From positions 1 to 37,821 of the forward strand of contig JAFRRE010000156.1 in assembly GCA_017428285.1 (NCBI GenBank): a stretch of DNA of 37,821 nucleotides. The letters run 5' to 3'. Position 1 is the first letter of the stretch. Every line of letters begins with the position of its first letter. The notes beneath the pieces are model-generated. The model was not told the DNA's origin, did no database searches, and worked only from the letters and a program-made list of their open reading frames with translations. Source of the DNA: Bacteroidales bacterium (GTDB taxonomy: Bacteria > Bacteroidota > Bacteroidia > Bacteroidales > F082). This document shows, in pieces, positions 32,548 through 37,821 of the stretch. Position numbers and translations under genes: made by a program.

Positions 32548-33756
32548 ATGAAAATAGGTATCATCAAAGAAACCAAGACCCCGGTAGATAACCGCGTGGC
32601 TCTTGCCCCTAAGCAGGTGGCAGAATTGAACAAACAATTTCCTCAACACGAAATCGTGGTGCAAGCCAGTGACATCCGTGCTTTTTCGGATGACGAATAC
32701 CGTGCTGAGGGTGTGAAAGTGGTCGACAATCTGCAAGATTGCGATATCCTGTTTGGCATCAAAGAGGCTAAGATTGAAAGCCTGATTCCGAACAAGCATT
32801 ACTTCTTCTTCGGCCATATTGCCAAGATGCAGGAATACAACCGTCCGCTGTTGCAGGCTTTCATGGAGAAACATATCACCTTTTGTGACTATGAGTATTT
32901 GGTCGACGACAAGGGCATTCGCGTTTGTGCCTTCGGCTGGTGGGCCGGCGTGGTGGGTGCCTATTATACCTTGCGTGGCTATGGCTTGAAGCACAAGCTT
33001 TATGAGTTGCCCAAGCCTGATCGTCGTTTCACGCTCACCCAGTTGTTGGAATCATTGAAAGGTATTGAATTGCCGAAAATAAAGCTGTTTGTAACTGGCG
33101 CGGGTCGTGTGTCGCAAGGTGCACAATATGTGTTGGATAACATCGGTGCCCAAAAGTTGACGGAAGAGGAGTATCTTTCCTGTGATTCGGTGGACCGCTT
33201 GTCCTATTGTTTCGCCGACGTGGACCGTTTGGTGAAACGCAAGGATGGTGCCGCCTTCTCGTGGAACGATTTCACGCACAATGCCAAGGCATACGAAAGC
33301 GACTTCATGCGTTGGGCCAAGAAAACCGATGTGTTGGTGTGTGCCCACTTCTGGGGACCTGAGGCACCGGTGTATCTGAGCGAGGAAGATTTGCGCAACA
33401 AGGATATGCGCATCCGCATGATTGGCGATGTGACATGCGACATCAAGGGTAGCATTAAATCTACGGTCCGTCCTGCTACGCATGATGATCCTTACTATGA
33501 CTACAATCCGATGACCGAGCAAGACGAACCTGCTTTCTCGTCAGCCAACAACATCTCCGTGATGGCGGTGGACACCTGCCCGAATGCCTTGGCTATGGAC
33601 ACCAGTGCCTATTTCGGAGAGATGCTGACCAAACATGTATTTGAGCCTTTGCTGAGGGGCGAACATTCCGATGTGATTGATCGTTCGATGATTCTTAAAG
33701 ACGGCCAATTGACACCGAAGTTTGCCTATTTGAAGGATTTCGCCGAAGGCAGGTAA
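32548..33756 (+). CDS. Saccharopine dehydrogenase-like enzyme (NAD+, L-lysine-forming type)
   Basis: A 402-residue protein with an alanine dehydrogenase/PNT-type N-terminal domain (MKIGIIKETKTPVDNRVALA) and a Rossmann domain with LFVTGAGRVSQGAQYVLD. Further landmarks are FFFGHIAKMQ, FGWWAGVVGAYYTLRGYG, VCAHFWGPEAPV and IGDVTCDIKGSIKST. It matches the LYS1-like family, which cleaves saccharopine to lysine and 2-oxoglutarate with NAD+ or runs in reverse. In the Bacteroidota the physiological direction is not established from sequence. It stands alone, after a tandem repeat and before the leader-cassette region. Confidence 0.85.
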   Translation: MKIGIIKETKTPVDNRVALAPKQVAELNKQFPQHEIVVQASDIRAFSDDEYRAEGVKVVDNLQDCDILFGIKEAKIESLIPNKHYFFFGHIAKMQEYNRPLLQAFMEKHITFCDYEYLVDDKGIRVCAFGWWAGVVGAYYTLRGYGLKHKLYELPKPDRRFTLTQLLESLKGIELPKIKLFVTGAGRVSQGAQYVLDNIGAQKLTEEEYLSCDSVDRLSYCFADVDRLVKRKDGAAFSWNDFTHNAKAYESDFMRWAKKTDVLVCAHFWGPEAPVYLSEEDLRNKDMRIRMIGDVTCDIKGSIKSTVRPATHDDPYYDYNPMTEQDEPAFSSANNISVMAVDTCPNALAMDTSAYFGEMLTKHVFEPLLRGEHSDVIDRSMILKDGQLTPKFAYLKDFAEGR

Positions 33757-33791
33757 AATGCAAGTTTGACATTGTATTGCAAAAGAGTTTA

Positions 33792-33799
33792 TATTTTTG
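33792..33799 (+). promoter_or_regulatory. Putative -7 box before ATPase remnant
   Basis: TATTTTTG matches TAnnTTTG, with a TTTG about 23 bases upstream (33765 region), close to the -33 position. Confidence 0.45.
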
Positions 33800-33849
33800 C
33801 GCTTTGAAAAATAATCACCGCGAAAATAACCGCCGCGAAAATTCGAAGT

Positions 33850-33945
33850 ATGAAATTCTACGGCAGACAGAAGGAACTCAACGAATTAGATAGAATAAGG
33901 AATGTGGCTTTTTCTGTCGGTTTGCAGAAAACCATAAAACAATGA
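33850..33945 (+). pseudogene. Truncated 5' remnant of an AAA/archaeal-type ATPase gene
   Basis: The 31-residue frame begins MKFYGRQKELNELDRIRN, like the N-terminus of Bacteroidota AAA ATPases of the DUF234/archaeal ATPase type (usually ~370-470 residues). After VAFSVGLQ it runs straight into the start of leader copy 1 (ACCATAAAACAATGA) and stops. The rest of the gene, including the P-loop, is gone. Its own promoter-like box is kept. Confidence 0.6.
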
Positions 33946-34182
33946 CTTTGACTAAGGCTGCTTCTGGCCTCTATCTTCTGGCTTCTGGCAGCTTACCGAA
34001 AAGCTTGAGAGCTTCATTCTATCATTGCGCTGCCAATAGCCAGTGGCCAGCAGCCAATAGACAAAAAACTCCCATATCAACACAATATATCATCTAATTT
34101 TGAACCCCTAACTAAACAATGCCACAAAAACCCTAAAACAAAAAGCCGCCTCTGGAATGGTATGGACAGCGTTGCAGAAGTA
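33931..34182. repeat. wzx leader repeat, copy 1 (includes 5' end of wzx)
   Basis: Aligns with copies at 34786-34980 and 36874 onward: starts ACCATA, contains GGCAGCTTACCGAAAAGCTT, CAATAGCCAGTGGCCAGCAG and CTCCCATATCAACACAATAT. This copy goes on into 64 bases of wzx sequence (34119-34182) with two extra bases after the ATG region, which bring a TAA into frame. Confidence 0.92.
34119..34182 (+). pseudogene. Frameshifted duplicate of the wzx 5' end
   Basis: Matches 37063-37124 (start of the intact flippase gene) except for a few changes. ATG CCA CAA AAA CCC TAA replaces ATG GCA AAA ACC CTA, so translation stops after five codons. Homology ends at GCAGAAGTA, after which unrelated sequence begins. 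Confidence 0.88.
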
Positions 34183-34214
34183 CCTATAATAACGGTTTTT
34201 TGGTGAAAAATTTC

Positions 34215-34222
34215 TATTTTTG
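34215..34222 (+). promoter_or_regulatory. Putative -7 box of the toxin-antitoxin pair
   Basis: TATTTTTG matches TAnnTTTG, 23 bases upstream of the antitoxin ATG. Confidence 0.5.
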
Positions 34223-34245
34223 CAGAATAAGAAAACAATAAAACA

Positions 34246-34455
34246 ATGTGTACGGTAACGATAAATATTGATGAAGCAAGGATGCGACAAATCGATCCCA
34301 GCCTTACAAGCCGTGAAAGTATTGGCAAATGGCTTCAGCATAGAGTGGACTTGATGATTGAAGAAATTGTTGCTAAAGAAGCAGAGACAATGGATCTAGA
34401 AACGGCACGCACTTTATTACACCAAATGGTTAAAGAGGTATATTCAAGGCCGTGA
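34246..34455 (+). CDS. Small antitoxin-like protein
   Basis: A 69-residue protein, predicted mostly helical after a short N-terminal strand (MCTVTINIDEARMRQID). The order strand, RESIGKWLQHRVDLMIEEI helix and acidic tail suits ribbon-helix-helix or similar antitoxins paired with RelE/ParE toxins. Its stop overlaps the start of the next gene by 4 bp (GTGA). No close family name is recognised. The pair has its own -7 box and stands between leader copies 1 and 2. Confidence 0.65.
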   Translation: MCTVTINIDEARMRQIDPSLTSRESIGKWLQHRVDLMIEEIVAKEAETMDLETARTLLHQMVKEVYSRP

Positions 34456-34760
34456 CGGAATATAAGTATTTGATTGATCTTCAGTGCTACCAGAAGATTT
34501 ATTCTTTCTACTATCATGTAGCAATGAAGTATAGGCATTCCTACTCAGAAGAGTTGATGCATCAGAACATCGATGATGCCATCGATTCAATGTATAAGAT
34601 AGAGCGTACGCTTCTCAGGCGTAATCCCACATTATCTCATTGGAACAATTATTATATGGCCAACACCGACAAGTGGTATTTTGCATATACTATCGATGGT
34701 GACACTATAACCATAGTTGATGCCTGTCATGCCCAAAACATGCACGAGAAAGAGAAATAG
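34452..34760 (+). CDS. RelE/ParE-like toxin
   Basis: A 102-residue protein starting at a GTG that overlaps the antitoxin stop. The C-terminal half, KWYFAYTIDGDTITIVDACH, has the beta-hairpin pattern of RelE/ParE-superfamily proteins, and the N-terminal half is helical (YQKIYSFYYHVAMKYRHSYS and ENIDDAIDSMYKIERTLL-like). RelE members cleave mRNA on the ribosome; ParE members act on gyrase. Which applies here cannot be decided. Coupled translation after the small helical protein supports a type II toxin-antitoxin system. Confidence 0.7.
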   Translation: MTEYKYLIDLQCYQKIYSFYYHVAMKYRHSYSEELMHQNIDDAIDSMYKIERTLLRRNPTLSHWNNYYMANTDKWYFAYTIDGDTITIVDACHAQNMHEKEK

Positions 34761-34785
34761 TTGTATTTTACATTATTGACACGAT

Positions 34786-34980
34786 ACCATAGTACAATGA
34801 CTTGCGACTATGGCTGCGGCCTCTTGCTTTTGGCTTCTGGCAGCTTACCGAAAAGCTTGAGAGCTTCGTTCTATCATTGAGCTGCCAATAGCCAGTGGCC
34901 AGCAGCCAATAGCCTAAAAACTCCCATATCAACACAATATATTATCCAGTATTGAACCCCTTACTAAACAATGGCAAAAA
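34786..34980. repeat. wzx leader repeat, copy 2
   Basis: Same leader as copies 1 and 3, from ACCATAG to the ATGGCAAAAA of the wzx start, after which homology stops (ACAGTTAC follows). The next gene (AAA ATPase) starts 27 bases later. An internal inverted repeat pairs GGCTTCTGGCAGCT with AGCTGCCAATAGCC. Confidence 0.92.
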
Positions 34981-35007
34981 ACAGTTACATAAAAACATAT
35001 TGCAATT

Positions 35008-36189
35008 ATGATAAAAGAATCTTTGTTGGTTAAAAATGTGGGTGCTTTAAGAATGGTCAACTTAAAGGAGTTGAAACCATTGACTGTGCTTATCGGGGCA
35101 AGTGCTAGTGGCAAAAGTACGCTGATGAAGATTATCGCGCTAATGAGATATATCTACAAGCGAGTAAATATTAAGGCTTATTTGAAGAACTCGCAAATAG
35201 ACGGAGCTATTTTTTATATTCGCTTTCAGGATTTGCTGAAAGATGGTATGAAAGACCTTTTCAACAAGGAGAGTGAGATAGAATATTCGGTTGAGACCAA
35301 TGGCCGTCGGTATTTGATCTCGTACAAAGATGGCAAATTGAACACTGCGATAGATATTCCAGATGAAGATTTGCTCTTTTTCAAGGAAGCTTGGGTTAGT
35401 GAGATGCGCAGTGTGATTCCGGTATGGGCTAGCCGTGGTTCACTGGTGAAAGGCTCTAGTTTCGGGTTTTATTTTGACGAAACTTTTAGCGATTTTGATG
35501 AGGCTACTGATGTTGTAAAAGATATAGATCTTGACTACCTTGACATGAAGCTTGAAGTGGTGAAAGGCGGTAATAACCAAAAGAAATATCTGGTGTCGCC
35601 AAAAGATGGCTCATACGCTCCCGTTGAGTTGAAGTTTGCTTCTTCGGGTACCCAAACTACCGCACCGCTTGTCACACTTATGAAGTATTTCGCTAACGAT
35701 TTTTCATTCAAGGAGGCTATGCGCCGATCCATTATTCTAATGTTGTTTGACAAGAACTTGACAGAGAAATACCATCCTGGCATTGAGCTGGGCAACTTGC
35801 CAAAGTATGTGCATATCCATGCTGAAGAACCTGAACTGAGTCTTGACCCACGTTCACAACGGCGACTTGTTGACTCGATGATGCGCTACATTTTTCATGA
35901 GTGTGAAAAAGAACGAGAAATGGGTTTGGTACTTGCCACCCATAGTCCGTATATTATTAACCACCTGAACGTTTTGCTTAGGGCAAGTTATACTGATAAT
36001 GGACGTAAGATTTATCCCTATATCAACCCCGATAATCTAGCAGCCTATAAGGTGACAGACGGAGGTTTGATGGACTTGATGGCCACCGAAGAGGATAGCG
36101 ACCAGATGGTTATTAATACACTTGATCTTTCGGAGATAATGGAGGATATATACAACGATTACGAGGCATTGTCGGGAGAGGAATTATGA
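35008..36189 (+). CDS. AAA/ABC-type ATPase of a two-gene, defence-like module
   Basis: A 393-residue ATPase of the AAA_15/AAA_21-like group. Walker A is IGASASGKST (about residues 29-38). A signature-like SSGTQ occurs at about residues 211-215, Walker B is IHAEEPELSLDP and the H-loop is LATHSPYIINHL. This is the arrangement of OLD-type and similar ATPases, but there is no TOPRIM or long coiled coil, so the effector is probably the partner. ATPase-plus-partner pairs of this form are frequent in anti-phage systems (for example PARIS, Septu). The start codon of the partner overlaps its stop by 4 bp. It lies in a cassette after leader copy 2. Confidence 0.85.
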   Translation: MIKESLLVKNVGALRMVNLKELKPLTVLIGASASGKSTLMKIIALMRYIYKRVNIKAYLKNSQIDGAIFYIRFQDLLKDGMKDLFNKESEIEYSVETNGRRYLISYKDGKLNTAIDIPDEDLLFFKEAWVSEMRSVIPVWASRGSLVKGSSFGFYFDETFSDFDEATDVVKDIDLDYLDMKLEVVKGGNNQKKYLVSPKDGSYAPVELKFASSGTQTTAPLVTLMKYFANDFSFKEAMRRSIILMLFDKNLTEKYHPGIELGNLPKYVHIHAEEPELSLDPRSQRRLVDSMMRYIFHECEKEREMGLVLATHSPYIINHLNVLLRASYTDNGRKIYPYINPDNLAAYKVTDGGLMDLMATEEDSDQMVINTLDLSEIMEDIYNDYEALSGEEL

Positions 36190-36827
36190 GTAGTTTTACT
36201 GATTTTCTAACAGGAGAGTATGCCTCACATTTTGGGTTAATATGGGATTCATCGACCATGACCATTAGGATGGAAACTCCAAATTCTGTATGCTTTGAGA
36301 TAGAAGATAAAAAACCGAGTATTGTGCAACCGATAGGGCAGGGTGTGTCTGTCATTCGGAAAACAGCAGATGCGGTTGAGGTGGTTGATTTGGAAGATTT
36401 CACTAAATTGGTACATGGTGAAGATGAAACTCCTAGTAGTTGTGACTTTTCCATTACGCCCATTGTCGGAACAGGTTTTCTCTTGTTGAATGAACTGACA
36501 AGAACAAAGTCAGAGTATGTTTTACACTTCACGCAACCCAAGACAGGAATTGAGCAGGAAGGAAAACTGGAAAAGGCGAGACGACAGTTGACCGAGACCA
36601 TTGAAAGGTTTTATGAGGTGTCGGATTTTTGCGATCAATATGCTGAAAGGATAGCTTTGTTTTCTTGCAGACTGAGTGACAAGTTACAAAATGGAATAAT
36701 GGCTCGTTCAGCTAAATCGTTTAACAAATGCATTTACAAATTGCAGAAAATGCGGTTGCACGAGACATTGCCTCATGGATTTGTGTTTAAGATCCGGATT
36801 TATAACGAGGAGTATCGAATACATTAA
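36186..36827 (+). CDS. Unrecognised partner of the AAA ATPase
   Basis: A 213-residue protein with no motif I recognise: no HNH, TOPRIM (DxD), PD-(D/E)XK, TIR or HEPN (RxxxxH) motif is evident. The N-terminal part (about 1-110) is beta-rich with several acidic stretches (VVDLEDFTKLVHGEDETPSS), then FLLLNELTRTKSEYVLHF. The rest is helical, with QEGKLEKARRQLTETIERFY and KLQNGIMARSAKSFNKCIYK, and a basic end. It begins inside the stop of the ATPase gene (ATGA overlap), so the two are made together, suggesting a complex. It could be the effector or a sensor of a defence system. Function unknown. Confidence 0.8.
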   Translation: MSSFTDFLTGEYASHFGLIWDSSTMTIRMETPNSVCFEIEDKKPSIVQPIGQGVSVIRKTADAVEVVDLEDFTKLVHGEDETPSSCDFSITPIVGTGFLLLNELTRTKSEYVLHFTQPKTGIEQEGKLEKARRQLTETIERFYEVSDFCDQYAERIALFSCRLSDKLQNGIMARSAKSFNKCIYKLQKMRLHETLPHGFVFKIRIYNEEYRIH

Positions 36828-36873
36828 ACTTAATAAGTAGAAGAGCATGTCTAGTTTATATAAAATTCGCAAG

Positions 36874-37062
36874 ACCATAGTACAACAACTTGTAACAACA
36901 GCTGCATCTGGCCTCTAGCTTCTGGCTTTTGGCAGCTTATCGAAAAGCTTGAGAGCTTCGTTCTATCATTGAGCTGCCAATAGCCAGTGGCCAGCAGCCA
37001 ATAGCCAAAAAACTCCCATATCAACACAATATATCATCCAATTTTGAAACCCTAACTAAACA
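36874..37062. repeat. wzx leader repeat, copy 3 (the intact one)
   Basis: Starts ACCATAG at 36874 and runs into the intact wzx-like start at 37063. It shares the inverted-repeat core and the CTCCCATATCAACACAATAT segment with copies 1 and 2. It is probably the original leader of wzx, with copies 1 and 2 derived from it. Confidence 0.92.
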
Positions 37063-37821
37063 ATGGCAAAAACCCTAAAACAAAAAGCCGCCTCTGGAAT
37101 GGTGTGGACAGCGTTGCAGAAGTATTCAACGATGTTCATCCATTTCATCTCGGGTATTATTCTGGCAAGATTACTTACGCCGTATGATTATGGCTGCATC
37201 GGCATGTTGTCCATTTTCATGGTATTGGCCGAGGCTTTCATTGATGGCGGATTTGGTTCTGCATTGATTCAAAAGAAACGACCTACCCAAGAGGATTATT
37301 CTACCATTTTCTTTTGGAACATCGGCATGGCGGTGGTGATGTATGCCGTTCTTTTCTTTACCGCACCTACTATCGCGAGATTTTATAATATTCCGTTATT
37401 GTGTGATGTGCTGCGGGTGCAGGGCGTGATTCTTTTTATTTACGCTTTCAATATCATCCAGAAAAACCAATTACGTAAGAAATTAAATTTCAAATTACTT
37501 TCAATCGTTTCAATAGGCACCTCTCTTATTGCTTTAGGAATTACCATCTATATGGCCTACAAGGGATTTGGAGTATGGGCTTTGGTGGCGCAAAATATTA
37601 TCACTTCAGCCATACCGGCACTTGTCTTTTGGCTCTATGTGAAATGGCGGCCTATATGGACGTTCTCTTGGACTTCATTTAAGGAATTGTTCAACTTTGG
37701 TTTTTATATGTTTTTGACCAATCTATTGAATAGTTTTGGACAACAGATACAAGGATTGTTGATTGGTAAATTTTACAATGCCTCAACGATGGGTTATTAT
37801 TCCAAAGCACATGGTTTGGAG
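37063..37821 (+). CDS. wzx: Wzx-like oligosaccharide flippase, 3' truncated by window edge
   Basis: The first 253 residues of a polysaccharide transporter of the MATE/Wzx (MurJ-like) type, which flips undecaprenyl-linked repeat units across the inner membrane. Typical sequence is LARLLTPYDYGCIGMLSIFM, followed by FIDGGFGSALIQKKRPTQEDYSTIFFWNIGM and PTIARFYNIPLL, then QNIITSAIPALVFWLYVKWRPIW. About six or seven membrane helices are present; the full protein would have 12-14. The start at 37063 follows leader copy 3. The first 20 residues (MAKTLKQKAASGMVWTALQK) also occur as a broken duplicate at 34119-34182. The rest of the gene and probably more polysaccharide genes lie downstream. Confidence 0.92.
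   Translation, partial: MAKTLKQKAASGMVWTALQKYSTMFIHFISGIILARLLTPYDYGCIGMLSIFMVLAEAFIDGGFGSALIQKKRPTQEDYSTIFFWNIGMAVVMYAVLFFTAPTIARFYNIPLLCDVLRVQGVILFIYAFNIIQKNQLRKKLNFKLLSIVSIGTSLIALGITIYMAYKGFGVWALVAQNIITSAIPALVFWLYVKWRPIWTFSWTSFKELFNFGFYMFLTNLLNSFGQQIQGLLIGKFYNASTMGYYSKAHGLE

Larger units (their letters stand above)
33757..34245. other. 489-bp region with ATPase remnant and wzx-leader copy 1
   Basis: No intact gene. It holds a promoter-like box (33792-33799), a truncated AAA ATPase start (33850-33945), leader copy 1 (33931-34118) with a frameshifted 5' end of wzx (34119-34182), and then the promoter region of the toxin-antitoxin pair. Confidence 0.8.

Noticed and set aside
33931..37062. 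Integron cassette array with attC sites
   Set aside because: The leader copies have hairpins, but no integrase, no clear RYYYAAC/GTTRRRY core pairs at both ends, and they extend into the wzx coding region. Kept as a leader-duplication finding instead.
33931..37124. Assembly duplication of the wzx leader
   Set aside because: The three copies differ by many substitutions and small indels, which a collapsed or duplicated assembly would not produce.

Overview
The window is a chromosomal segment of a member of the Bacteroidota, most likely an uncultured Bacteroidales. Supporting signs are a B12-dependent methylmalonyl-CoA mutase, a secreted nuclease-fold enzyme with a type IX secretion (T9SS) C-terminal sorting domain, the conserved ileS-dksA-lspA gene order, a DksA-like protein with eroded zinc ligands, many lipoproteins, TAnnTTTG-type -7 promoter boxes, and almost no Shine-Dalgarno sequences. 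No rRNA, tRNA or CRISPR array was found.

Layout. 1-1636: 3' part of methylmalonyl-CoA mutase. 1785-5317: a CotH-type kinase-fold protein and two glycosyltransferases, AT-rich compared with the mutase. 5372-12485 (minus): ileS-dksA-lspA, a HipBA-type toxin-antitoxin pair, and a polyprenyl diphosphate synthase. 12565-18744: a giant alpha-2-macroglobulin-like protein that has lost its thioester motif. 18909-22632: a T9SS-secreted endonuclease/exonuclease/phosphatase-fold enzyme, two paralogous small lipoproteins, and an RlmI-like rRNA methyltransferase. 22896-30418: a surface polysaccharide cluster (ugd, rmlA, rmlB, initiating sugar-phosphate transferase, Wzy-like polymerase, ATP-grasp ligase), with a GxxExxY nuclease-fold cassette between rmlA and rmlB. 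30444-32431: a small secreted protein with a C-terminal anchor, translationally coupled to a large surface lipoprotein. 32548-33756: saccharopine dehydrogenase-like enzyme. 33757-37821: three copies of a ~195-250 bp leader; cargo modules (a toxin-antitoxin pair; an AAA ATPase plus an unrecognised partner) lie between copies, and the last copy leads into an intact wzx-like flippase that runs off the end.

Three things stand out. First, a palindromic repeat family sits inside coding genes without breaking the frame (ispB, three sites in the alpha-2-macroglobulin gene, rmlB). Across these sites it is read in all five of its stop-free frames. I found no copy between genes in this window. Second, the GxxExxY gene is bracketed by two related 110-135 bp inverted-repeat elements with the same internal hairpin. 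Third, the wzx leader has been triplicated, with defence-like cargo placed after each extra copy, and copy 1 still carries a frameshifted 5' end of wzx. The AAA ATPase/unknown-protein pair in that array is the best candidate for an undescribed defence system.

The polysaccharide genes would work together as follows. Ugd makes UDP-glucuronate and RmlA/RmlB make dTDP-4-keto-6-deoxyglucose. The PglC/WcaJ-like enzyme loads the first sugar on the lipid carrier, whose backbone the polyprenyl synthase may supply. Glycosyltransferases extend it, the flippase exports it and the Wzy-like protein polymerises it. All functions are inferred from motifs; no database search was possible.
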